Shown: positions 25,212 to 33,623 of the stretch, piece after piece
Numbering within the stretch: position 1 is the first letter of the stretch
Layout of the letters: every line of letters begins with the position of its first letter
Source: Gloeocapsa sp. PCC 7428
GTDB taxonomy: Bacteria > Cyanobacteriota > Cyanobacteriia > Cyanobacteriales > Chroococcidiopsidaceae
Direction: 5' to 3'
Length of the DNA stretch: 64,000 bases
Assembly (NCBI RefSeq): GCF_000317555.1
Contig: NC_019745.1
Location: forward strand, 806,001 to 870,000
Notes under the pieces: model-generated
The model's input: only the letters and a program-made list of their open reading frames with translations
The model's database searches: none
What the model was told of the DNA's origin: nothing
Position numbers and translations under genes: made by a program

Positions 25212-26576
25212 TTAAAAGATTGAAGCAAGTAGTTTGTATATCAGCCTAAATAAAGCTGTTAGCGCGATCGCAGCTGCGCCTGCAACTAAGGCTAAGAACA
25301 GAATATTGTGTATTGTTAATTCACTTTGTAAAGCGGGAACAAACAAAACGATCGCCAAGAGAATACCGACGAGAATTAACAGATCTTTAGCATCAAGCCA
25401 ACGTCGAGTTTGGGCAAAAATGAGCATCCCCAAAATGAATCCGGCTACCCCCATTGTGACGACTGGCGATTGCACTAGGCTGTAAAGTGCGATCGCGATC
25501 AATCCTCCAGCAAAGCCACTTATTCCCGCACCCGCTAAGACTTCCAACAGCGAAAATGCTGCTGGTTGATGAAAGTAGGATACGGTAGCTGGAGTTGGAG
25601 GTGGCGTTACTGGCGGTGGTGCGGTTGTCGCAGCAGCGATCGCGGTTAATACTTCTTGGGCAGAGTGAAAGCGTTGGTTGGGTGTGATTGACAGCATTCG
25701 ATCGAGAATGTCTGCGATCGTAGGGGCAATATCGGCGTGTGTTCTCCAGTGCCAGCGATTATTGTAAACATCAAACAATTCAACCGTTTTTTTACCCGTA
25801 AGTAAAACCAGCGCAGTAACGGCTAAAGCATACAAATCTGTTGATGGATAAACATCCCCGCCAGACATTTGTTCGGGTGGTGCGTATCCCTGCGAATAGA
25901 TTCCTGTCGATCCTTTTGTTTGCGTAGCTGCGGTTGTGACTTGTTTGACTGCACCAAAATCGAGCAAATAAAGCCGCCCGTTGCGATGGCGCATAATATT
26001 AGAAGGTTTGATATCGCGATGAATCGAACCGTGTTCGTGAACAAATTGCAGTACAGGCAGAATTGCTTGCAATACTTCCACGACTTCGGTGGATGAAAAC
26101 TTCCCTTTTTCTTCTAATTCCTCCTCTAAATTTTTGCCATCAATGTATTCCTGGACCAAGTAGAAAAACTTGTCTTGTCCACCAGGCTGCAAACTCGGTA
26201 CTGTTAATTCAAAAAAAGCATACAAGTCAGGAATTTGGTCATTTTGACTGCCAAGTTCCTCTAAAACTGCGGCTTCCCGTTCAAATAATTGCTGTGCAAT
26301 TTGTAGTTGAGTTAGTGTTAAATAGCCAGCAGGTTGAAATTGCTTAACAACACAGCGACGCATTCCTGGAGTATAGCGATCGCGCGCCAAAAAAGCTGCA
26401 CCGAAACCCCCTTTTCCGAGCAGATGAAGTGGCAAATAGCGCCCCACCAAAATCAACGGCATCCCACAGGCAGTGCAGTATTTTTGTTGAATTGTTTTTA
26501 ACGTTGCGCTGTCGTCTAAATCCGCAAAATGATTTTGGGGGCGGGGGCAACTGGAACGAGTGCAGTAGACTTTCAT
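25212..26576 (-). CDS. Membrane-anchored serine/threonine protein kinase
   Basis: This 454-residue protein is a bacterial Hanks-type kinase. Cys5, Cys10, Cys34 and Cys37 form a probable N-terminal zinc ribbon, as in many cyanobacterial Spk kinases. The catalytic domain spans about 45-310: 'LLGKGGFGAAFLARD' is the glycine-rich loop, 'RCVVKQF' holds the ATP-binding Lys, 'GSIHRDIKPSNIM' the catalytic loop and 'YLLDFGAVKQV' the DFG motif. A Pro/Thr linker follows, then four membrane helices at about 340-454. Unusually the membrane part is at the C-terminus without an extracellular sensor domain. Its substrate is unknown. The ATG at 26576 is preferred to the TTG at 26579. Confidence 0.92.
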   Translation of the reverse strand: MKVYCTRSSCPRPQNHFADLDDSATLKTIQQKYCTACGMPLILVGRYLPLHLLGKGGFGAAFLARDRYTPGMRRCVVKQFQPAGYLTLTQLQIAQQLFEREAAVLEELGSQNDQIPDLYAFFELTVPSLQPGGQDKFFYLVQEYIDGKNLEEELEEKGKFSSTEVVEVLQAILPVLQFVHEHGSIHRDIKPSNIMRHRNGRLYLLDFGAVKQVTTAATQTKGSTGIYSQGYAPPEQMSGGDVYPSTDLYALAVTALVLLTGKKTVELFDVYNNRWHWRTHADIAPTIADILDRMLSITPNQRFHSAQEVLTAIAAATTAPPPVTPPPTPATVSYFHQPAAFSLLEVLAGAGISGFAGGLIAIALYSLVQSPVVTMGVAGFILGMLIFAQTRRWLDAKDLLILVGILLAIVLFVPALQSELTIHNILFLALVAGAAAIALTALFRLIYKLLASIF

Positions 26577-26630
26577 CAATGGGGGGTTAGGGGCTAGGCA
26601 TAGTTTTCACTCCAAATTCCCATCACACAA

Positions 26631-27644
26631 TTAACCGCCAGCGGGGTTGGGTGTGACTTCTTCTTCATCAAAAGTCTCTGGTACAATTGGTCGTTGCGAT
26701 TTCAACACATCTTTGTTCCAACCTGGTTTAGCAAATTGCGGTAAGATTTCGTTGATAAAGGCTTCTGCGGCTTTTGAGCGGTAACGATTTGGGTTAACAA
26801 TGACCGATAAAGTCCGCTTGACAACCACACCTTCAATATTGGCACAGTGTAATCCTCCCATTTGCAATTCTTTAGCGATCGCTGTAATGGAAACGAAAGC
26901 AGCACCTAACCCTGATTGCACGGCATTTTTGATCGCTTCGATCGAATTGAGTTCCATTTCGATTTTGAGACGACGCGTATCAATATCGCAGCGCGTCAAA
27001 ACTTGATCGATAACTTTACGAATTGTTGATTGCGAGTCGAGCGCAATGAACTGTAACTTGTAAAGATCGTCTTTGTAAATTGTGTCTAGCTTCGCAAACG
27101 GGTGCGATACAGGCAATATCAGTGCTAGTTCATCTTCCGCATAGGGAATAATTTCTAGCGAATCTTGCAATTCAGATGGGACTTCACCACCAATAATCGC
27201 AAGATCGACTTGCCCATTCGCGACACTCCAAGCTGTACGGCGTGTTGAGTGAACGTGTAATTGCACGGCGACGTCAGGATATTGTTGTCGAAATAAACCG
27301 ATCATCCGTGGTAAAAGATACGTTCCGGTCGTTTGCGAGGCACCAACAATCAGCGTACCGCCTTGGAGATTTTGCAGGTCTTCAATGGCGCGACAGGTTT
27401 CCTGGCAAAGTGTGAGAATTTTTTCACCATAGCTCAGCAGAAGATAACCTGCTTCGGTTAGTTGTGCTCGGCGTCCTCCTCGGTCGAATAAAGGAACATC
27501 CAACTGTCGCTCTAGGTTTTGTACTTGGAGACTGACAGCAGGTTGTGAGACATATAGACTATCAGCAGCACGCTTGAAGCTCCCTTCGGCGGCGATCGCT
27601 TTGAGAATGCGTAACTGATCTAAAGTAAAAGGAAGGTCAGACAT
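26631..27644 (-). CDS. rbcR: LysR-type regulator RbcR (carbon-assimilation regulator)
   Basis: RbcR/CmpR-type regulators control RuBisCO and CO2-uptake genes in cyanobacteria and plastids (Ycf30). The protein begins '[20 protein letters not shown]', has the winged-helix motif '[20 protein letters not shown]', and its effector domain carries '[20 protein letters not shown]' and '[20 protein letters not shown]', all diagnostic of this orthologue group. I chose the ATG at 27644; the upstream start at 27719 adds 25 unconserved residues. It lies about 1.8 kb upstream of and divergent from ndhF, an arrangement I recall from filamentous cyanobacteria. The gene name rests on similarity; the closest paralogues NdhR and CmpR cannot be fully excluded. 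Confidence 0.85.
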   Translation of the reverse strand: MSDLPFTLDQLRILKAIAAEGSFKRAADSLYVSQPAVSLQVQNLERQLDVPLFDRGGRRAQLTEAGYLLLSYGEKILTLCQETCRAIEDLQNLQGGTLIVGASQTTGTYLLPRMIGLFRQQYPDVAVQLHVHSTRRTAWSVANGQVDLAIIGGEVPSELQDSLEIIPYAEDELALILPVSHPFAKLDTIYKDDLYKLQFIALDSQSTIRKVIDQVLTRCDIDTRRLKIEMELNSIEAIKNAVQSGLGAAFVSITAIAKELQMGGLHCANIEGVVVKRTLSVIVNPNRYRSKAAEAFINEILPQFAKPGWNKDVLKSQRPIVPETFDEEEVTPNPAGG

Positions 27645-27831
27645 ACGGCTAAACCCACGAAGATGAAAGGAGACTTCAGGCAACCAATTCGGCTTAGCGG
27701 TCACACCTAAATGGTTCATAGCCTGCTTATTAGGAGACTTAATCTAGAACTTGACACTATCACAACTCATTTCATTCTGATTAAATCGCTCCTGTTGAAT
27801 ACTTTGTGCTATTCGCTGTACTACACGCTAG

Positions 27832-28493
27832 TTTTCTTCTAACAATTTTATTTACATAGTTTTCACTTGGTCTTTTCAGCGACGCGATCGCCCCAGTTAT
27901 TTAGCTGCGTTGTCACTTTGGGTAGAAAAACGCCTTGGTGCGCAACTTTATTGTGTCGTCTTTGCTTTGGTAAGTTTGCCATTGCTAGTTGTCTTCATCA
28001 TTTACGCTCTTGATTACACTATGAAACTTGGCACTTGTGACAATTTCAGGGGGTTTTGAGGGTAGAATCAGTCGTTTGGGTGTTGTCAGTTTTGTATTTC
28101 TTATATACGGCTACGTTCAATCTACTAGAAATTGCCACCATTCAGAAACCCCAAGTTCGTCTTTATGAAACTGGCATGATTTGCGGCACTGCGCCTACCT
28201 TGTGGTTGGCAGCTTTAAACGCATCCTGCATCGTTGATTTGGCGTTTGGCGTAGCGATCGCACCTTCATAAATCGTTACAAAATAGCTTTTGCTCGCGTT
28301 ATTTATTATTCATTGTCTAGCGATTCGTCGAGGCAAACAAACGCTGAAACACCAAGAATTACTCTGCGCTGCTTTTCTAGGTGTTGCTGTTTTTGTAATT
28401 TTACTGTGGTGGTCTTACCCACTTTTATGCAAGTACCTAGTAAAGGGAATTGGTGATGTATGCTCCCAAAAGGATAGATATTGCTTACTATAA
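27832..28493 (+). pseudogene. Probable decayed membrane-protein gene
   Basis: No intact gene fills this interval, but protein-like frames follow one another. A frame open from 27832 to a TGA at 28057 reads 'SYLAALSLWVEKRLGAQLY' and a membrane helix 'VVFALVSLPLLVVFIIYAL'. A second frame overlapping it from 28056 to 28271 reads 'VESVVWVLSVLYFLYTATF'. The same frame resumes after two stops, from 28290 to 28493, with 'AAFLGVAVFVILLWWSYPL'. Together they suggest a multi-helix membrane protein broken by one frameshift and two stops. The family is not recognised. The middle and last pieces could instead be tiny real genes. Confidence 0.4.
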
Positions 28494-28779
28494 GCGATCG
28501 CTAAACGCATTCATTTAGAATGTTCATGAACTTTGCCCGAATTTGTCAAAACCGCTACAACAATTGATCCCGCCCTTTTGACTATAAAGTATGAATCAAA
28601 AATTTCAGTCTACCAATTGATCCCAAATTGATGTAGCATGGTTCAAACTAGCTACTAAAAATGAGCAGCAACGCATGATTTCAAGACAAATGTTGTCAAA
28701 GTTTTAATATATTATTTCAACGGCTAAGGTCAGGTAGCTAATTTAATAACAAAACTCGATAGATGTACTTAGAGGAAGC

Positions 28780-29187
28780 ATGGTGTTGTCGGTTAGTGAG
28801 CGGACATTTACTCAAGAAGTTTTAGAATCTCCTATCCCTGTTCTTGTGCATTTTTGGGCACCTTGGTGTGGTCTATGCCGCAGCATTGAACCTCTGTTGT
28901 TACAATTCCAAGATCAATATCAACGTCAAGTCAAAGTTGTTGGCGTTAATGCTGATGAAAACTTTAAACTTGCTAATTCGTTTCGGCTGACGACACTGCC
29001 AACATTGATTTTGCTCGACAAGGGAAGCCCCAAGCACCGCTGGGATAGTTTCCACGGCTACGCCGAACTGCGTGCGGAACTAGAAAAAATTCAACTTCAA
29101 TACAGCGAAAATCAAGAAAATAAGCTTTGTTCGATTGCGCGCGCTAGCACATCTTTAAGCGCTGAGTGGGAATGTCGCCTAGCTTAA
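28780..29187 (+). CDS. Thioredoxin-domain protein with a CGLC active site
   Basis: This 135-residue protein has the thioredoxin fold: 'PIPVLVHFWAPWCGLCRSIE' around residues 19-38, then 'VVGVNADENFKLANSFRLTT' and the cis-Pro 'LPTLILLDKG'. The active site is WCGLC rather than the usual WCGPC. Replacing the Pro usually alters redox potential, so it may act on specific partners. The C-terminus carries a 30-residue extension with two more cysteines ('LCSIARA', 'EWECRLA'). It lies just upstream of ndhF on the same strand, with 261 bases between, and downstream of the rbcR region; a redox link to NDH-1 is only suggested by position. Confidence 0.9.
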   Translation: MVLSVSERTFTQEVLESPIPVLVHFWAPWCGLCRSIEPLLLQFQDQYQRQVKVVGVNADENFKLANSFRLTTLPTLILLDKGSPKHRWDSFHGYAELRAELEKIQLQYSENQENKLCSIARASTSLSAEWECRLA

Positions 29188-29448
29188 GCAAAGATATACA
29201 GACACAGGCACAAAGGAAACTGAAAGACTAGGAATGATGAGCCACAAATAAAAAGATTCTACTCAAAACTGGCGACTAACCGTCAATCAGTGTTTGAATC
29301 ACAAGTTGCATGGCTCAAAACCGACAACTATTTTGAGGAATCCCACTGATATTTCAGTCATGTGGGCTATTTTATGGTAAAACCCTTGTGTCACAATTGT
29401 TAACAGTTTGGTCAAAATAGAAAAGAATTATAAAAGTAGGCGTCAGTG

Positions 29449-31530
29449 ATGGAAGCAATCTATCAGTATGCCTGGCTCGTTCCGGTGTTACCTTTGGTCG
29501 GGGCAATGCTGGTCGGTCTTGGGTTAATCTCGTTTAATCAGGTGACGAACCGCGCGCGACAATTAAATGCGGTATTTGTCGTCTCCTTGCTAGGTGCAGC
29601 AATGTTTCTCTCTGTAGCATTGCTTGTCAGTCAATTCCAAGGACACGCGCCTTACGTCCGCACGTTAGAATGGGCAGCCGCAGGAAACTTTCACCTGACA
29701 ATGGGCTACACCATTGACCACCTTACCGCTCTGATGTTGGTAATCGTCACCACAGTCGCTTTTTTGGTGATGGTATACACCGATGGCTATATGGCTCATG
29801 ACCCAGGGTATGTACGCTTTTATGCATATCTGAGCCTGTTTAGCTCATCGATGTTAGGTTTGGTTGTTAGCCCCAACATCGTTCAGATTTATATTTTCTG
29901 GGAACTTGTAGGGATGTGCTCGTACCTACTCGTTGGCTTCTGGTACGATCGCCCAGCCGCAGCAGATGCGTGCCAAAAGGCATTTGTTACCAACCGTGTC
30001 GGCGACTTTGGCTTACTACTGGGAATTCTAGGCTTGTACTGGGCAACCGGTAGTTTCGAGTTTGAGGCAATCGGCGATCGCTTGCAAACGTTAGTAGAAA
30101 CAGGATCGCTTAGTAGTATCCTTGCTGCCCTCTTTGCAATTCTCGTCTTCTTAGGTCCTGTCGCTAAATCGGCTCAATTTCCACTGCACGTTTGGCTACC
30201 AGATGCAATGGAAGGTCCGACTCCAATTTCAGCATTAATCCACGCCGCGACAATGGTTGCTGCTGGAGTATTTTTGATTGCGCGGATGTACCCCGTCTTT
30301 GAAGGTATACCCGCCGCGATGAATGTCATTGCTTTTACAGGCGCGTTTACTGCGTTTTTAGGGGCAACGATCGCCATCACGCAAAATGACATCAAAAAAG
30401 GCTTAGCCTACTCGACAATTTCTCAGTTGGGCTACATGGTGATGGCAATGGGCGTCGGCGCATACAGCGCGGGCTTGTTCCACCTGATGACGCACGCGTA
30501 TTTTAAAGCGATGCTGTTTCTCGGTTCAGGTTCTGTGATTCACGGTATGGAAGCCGTTGTCGGACACGATCCTGCTTTGGCGCAAGATATGCGAATGATG
30601 GGGGGATTGCGGAAATTTATGCCAATTACCGCCGTAACCTTTTTGATTGGCACGTTGGCAATTAGCGGTATTCCACCCTTCGCAGGTTTCTGGTCTAAAG
30701 ATGAAATTTTGGGTTCTGCCTTTGCCGCCAATCCCTTTTTGTGGTTTGTTGGTTGGTTAACAGCGGGAATCACTGCCTTTTATATGTTTCGGATGTACTT
30801 TTCCACGTTTGAAGGTAAATTCCGTGGCAATCAAACCGAAATTCGCCAAAAGCTGCAATCTGCCGCAGCAAATACGTTAATGAGTCCTTCGCCGCTTGCA
30901 CCTAACTTTGGTCCTGGGGCAATGGATACGCGCGAACTCGCAACTTTATCCGATGCGCACGGTCATGGACACAGCGAACATCCCCACGAGTCCCCTTGGA
31001 CGATGACGCTACCGCTAGTAGCCCTCGCCATTCCTTCAATCTTTATCGGTTTGGTAGGCACTCCTTATGCTAACTACTTCGAGGAATTCATCTATCCTCC
31101 GAGTGAAACGCTAGCCGAAGTGATCGAAAAAGTCGCCGAGTTCGATCAAACCGAATTTTTCATCATGGCAGGTAGTTCAGTCGGTATTTCCTTGATTGGC
31201 ATTACCTTAGCGTCGTTGATGTACTTGTTCGGTAAGATTGACCCCGCCGCGATCGCCTCATCAATCAAGCCACTTTATGAACTTTCCCTCAACAAGTGGT
31301 ACTTTGATGACATTTACCATCAAATCTTTGTCTTAGGTAGCCGCCGTCTTGCGCGACAAGTGATGGAAGTTGACTATCGCGTTGTTGATGGTGCGGTTAA
31401 CTTGACAGGCTTCTTCACACTCATTAGTGGTGAAGGCTTGAAATACCTAGAAAATGGTCGCGCTCAATTCTATGCCCTGATTGTATTTGGGGCTGTGTTA
31501 GGCTTAGTGATTGTTTTTGGTGTGACGTAA
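29449..31530 (+). CDS. ndhF: NAD(P)H-quinone oxidoreductase subunit 5 (NdhF)
   Basis: NdhF is a large proton-pumping antiporter-like subunit of the thylakoid NDH-1 complex, used in respiration and cyclic electron flow. The 693-residue protein begins 'MEAIYQYAWLVPVLPLVGAM' and holds the conserved 'WELVGMCSYLLVGFWYDRP', 'GPVAKSAQFPLHVWLPDAMEG' (channel Lys and His) and 'SRRLARQVMEVDYRVVDG' blocks. A lateral amphipathic helix lies near the C-terminus. The histidine-rich loop 'AHGHGHSEHPHESP' is typical of the NdhF1 form. A GTG at 29446 directly before the ATG is unlikely to be the start. It is followed by ndhD after a 95-base repeat-filled spacer. Confidence 0.97.
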   Translation: MEAIYQYAWLVPVLPLVGAMLVGLGLISFNQVTNRARQLNAVFVVSLLGAAMFLSVALLVSQFQGHAPYVRTLEWAAAGNFHLTMGYTIDHLTALMLVIVTTVAFLVMVYTDGYMAHDPGYVRFYAYLSLFSSSMLGLVVSPNIVQIYIFWELVGMCSYLLVGFWYDRPAAADACQKAFVTNRVGDFGLLLGILGLYWATGSFEFEAIGDRLQTLVETGSLSSILAALFAILVFLGPVAKSAQFPLHVWLPDAMEGPTPISALIHAATMVAAGVFLIARMYPVFEGIPAAMNVIAFTGAFTAFLGATIAITQNDIKKGLAYSTISQLGYMVMAMGVGAYSAGLFHLMTHAYFKAMLFLGSGSVIHGMEAVVGHDPALAQDMRMMGGLRKFMPITAVTFLIGTLAISGIPPFAGFWSKDEILGSAFAANPFLWFVGWLTAGITAFYMFRMYFSTFEGKFRGNQTEIRQKLQSAAANTLMSPSPLAPNFGPGAMDTRELATLSDAHGHGHSEHPHESPWTMTLPLVALAIPSIFIGLVGTPYANYFEEFIYPPSETLAEVIEKVAEFDQTEFFIMAGSSVGISLIGITLASLMYLFGKIDPAAIASSIKPLYELSLNKWYFDDIYHQIFVLGSRRLARQVMEVDYRVVDGAVNLTGFFTLISGEGLKYLENGRAQFYALIVFGAVLGLVIVFGVT

Positions 31531-31531
31531 T

Positions 31532-31620
31532 GAGGAGTGAGGGGTGAGGGGCGAGGGGCGAGTTAAAGAGTTAAAACCCTAAGTTCCCTACTTCCTACTC
31601 CCTACTCCCTACTCCCTAGT
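31532..31620. repeat. Two tandem heptamer repeats between ndhF and ndhD
   Basis: GAGGAGT/GAGGGGT/GAGGGGC/GAGGGGC occupies 31532-31559, and CCCTACT, TCCTACT, CCCTACT, CCCTACT, CCCTAGT occupies 31586-31620. They are cyanobacterial STRRs. The second block ends five bases before the ndhD ATG and so replaces any normal ribosome-binding site. Confidence 0.9.
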
Positions 31621-31625
31621 TAACT

Positions 31626-33197
31626 ATGAATATCGCTAATTTCCCCTGGCTGACGACAATAATTTTGTTGCCGATCGCCGCGTCACTGTTGATTCCCTTT
31701 TTACCTGATAAAGATGGTAAAACAGTACGCTGGTACTCCCTCGTCGTGGGATTGATTGATTTTGCACTGATTGTTTGGGCGTTTTATTCTCAGTACGATT
31801 TGGCTAATCCCAATTTACAGCTAGTGGAAAGTTACTCCTGGGTACCGCAGCTAGATTTAAATTGGTCGGTGGGCGTAGATGGCTTGTCCATGCCTTTAGT
31901 GATTCTAACTGGGTTTATCACAACGCTCGCAATGTTAGCAGCTTGGCCTGTAACGCTCAAGCCGCGCTTGTTTTACTTTTTGATGCTGGCAATGTACGGC
32001 GGTCAAATTGCTGTGTTTGCTGTCCAGGATATGCTACTGTTTTTCCTGGTCTGGGAACTCGAACTTATCCCTGTATACCTATTGCTGGCAATTTGGGGCG
32101 GTAAAAAGCGGCAGTACGCCGCCACAAAGTTCATTTTGTACACAGCAGGTGGTTCGCTATTTATCTTGGTTGCAGCCCTGACAATGGCGTTCTACGGCGA
32201 TACCGTGACGTTTGATATGCGGGCGATCGCCGCCAAAGACTACGCCTTGAATTTTCAATTGTGGGTGTATGCGGCTTTCTTAGTTGCCTACGCGGTAAAA
32301 CTTCCCATTTTCCCGTTACATACCTGGCTACCTGATGCTCACGGTGAAGCAACTGCCCCAGTGCATATGTTACTGGCAGGAATTCTCCTCAAAATGGGCG
32401 GCTATGCCTTAATTCGGATGAATGCGGGAATGCTACCCGATGCTCATGCTTATTTTGCACCCGTATTAGTAATTTTGGGAGTCGTCAACATCATCTACGC
32501 TGCGCTAACATCGTTTGCACAGCGTAACCTCAAGCGAAAAATTGCTTACTCTTCAATTTCGCACATGGGGTTTGTTGTGATCGGTATTGCGTCATTCACC
32601 GACTTGGGCTTGAATGGTGCAATGCTGCAAATGATCTCGCATGGCATGATTGGTGCAAGTTTATTCTTCTTGGTAGGCGCAACTTACGACCGCACCCATA
32701 CCCTAATGTTGGATGAAATGGGTGGTGTCGGGCAAAAAATGCAAAAGATGTTCGCCATGTGGACAACGTGTTCAATGGCTTCCTTGGCTTTACCTGGAAT
32801 GAGTGGTTTTGTCGCTGAATTGATGGTCTTCGTTGGCTTTTCTAATAGCGATGCTTACAGCCCCACGTTTAAAATCATCGTTGTCTTTCTCATGGCAGTT
32901 GGTGTCATCTTAACGCCAATTTACCTGCTATCAATGCTCCGCGAGATCTTCTACGGACCAGAAAATAAGGAACTAGTTTCGCACGAAGTCCTTGTTGATG
33001 CAGAACCACGCGAAGTGTTTATCATTGCTTGTTTGTTAGTACCAATCATCGGCATTGGTCTGTATCCCAAAATCTTGACTCAAGTCTACGACGCGACAAC
33101 GATACAACTTACCGAAAGGTTACGCGATTCTGTACCAACTTTAGCGGCTCAAAAAGCTTCAACTTTGTCCTTCCGCGCGCCAGCGATCGGAAATTAA
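31626..33197 (+). CDS. ndhD: NAD(P)H-quinone oxidoreductase subunit 4 (NdhD1 type)
   Basis: NdhD is the second antiporter-like subunit of NDH-1, pumping protons across the thylakoid membrane. The 523-residue protein has about 14 membrane helices. '[21 protein letters not shown]' holds the helix-5 Glu, and '[20 protein letters not shown]' the channel Lys/His block. '[19 protein letters not shown]' is the conserved helix-8 region. Pairing with ndhF next to rbcR matches the NdhF1/NdhD1 form used in respiration and cyclic flow rather than the CO2-uptake forms, although paralogue assignment needs a tree. No Shine-Dalgarno is visible because the leader is a heptamer repeat. A good terminator follows at 33239. 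Confidence 0.96.
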   Translation: MNIANFPWLTTIILLPIAASLLIPFLPDKDGKTVRWYSLVVGLIDFALIVWAFYSQYDLANPNLQLVESYSWVPQLDLNWSVGVDGLSMPLVILTGFITTLAMLAAWPVTLKPRLFYFLMLAMYGGQIAVFAVQDMLLFFLVWELELIPVYLLLAIWGGKKRQYAATKFILYTAGGSLFILVAALTMAFYGDTVTFDMRAIAAKDYALNFQLWVYAAFLVAYAVKLPIFPLHTWLPDAHGEATAPVHMLLAGILLKMGGYALIRMNAGMLPDAHAYFAPVLVILGVVNIIYAALTSFAQRNLKRKIAYSSISHMGFVVIGIASFTDLGLNGAMLQMISHGMIGASLFFLVGATYDRTHTLMLDEMGGVGQKMQKMFAMWTTCSMASLALPGMSGFVAELMVFVGFSNSDAYSPTFKIIVVFLMAVGVILTPIYLLSMLREIFYGPENKELVSHEVLVDAEPREVFIIACLLVPIIGIGLYPKILTQVYDATTIQLTERLRDSVPTLAAQKASTLSFRAPAIGN

Positions 33198-33238
33198 GTA
33201 ACAAGCATAGTTCTAAAGTCTGAAATACAATCTACAAG

Positions 33239-33261
33239 GCAGGTTATCAAAACCTGCTTTT
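33239..33261 (+). terminator. Rho-independent terminator of the ndhF-ndhD unit
   Basis: GCAGGTT (33239-33245), loop ATCAA, AACCTGC (33251-33257) followed by TTTTCTT. It lies 42 bases after the ndhD stop. Confidence 0.8.
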
Positions 33262-33282
33262 CTTGTGCATAAAAACCCTGTT

Positions 33283-33350
33283 CACCTTCGTGGACAAACA
33301 ACAAACAAATGTGTAGCTGCGGTTGAAACCGCTGAGTTCTTGTCGGTTTG
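33283..33350. repeat. Dispersed hairpin repeat, family R1 (copy 2)
   Basis: 'caccttcgtgg' and 'gcggttgaaaccgc' units recur here, in the 400-base gene-free spacer between the ndhD terminator and the kinase gene at 33624. The rest of the spacer to 33623 is AT-rich and shows no gene; it must hold the kinase promoter. Confidence 0.6.
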
Positions 33351-33623
33351 TCTGTATTAAACCTATGCCCAAGTGTGATATATGAGTTTTTAAGGCGATG
33401 AAATCCAATATTTAATTCATAAATTGCTCAAGCTTCGGTAGCCTAGCTCATATAAATCTGATCAACAAATATCCGTAAATTCTCTAAGCGCTAAAAAAGC
33501 TTTCTACTGGTTTTCTCGGATTACAGCTAACCCACCTGCGGAATACGATTGAGCGGATAATCACAGTCTTTTAATAAATTCATCCGCCTTTCAACATACA
33601 AAAGTATCCGCAGGGGTAAAACG

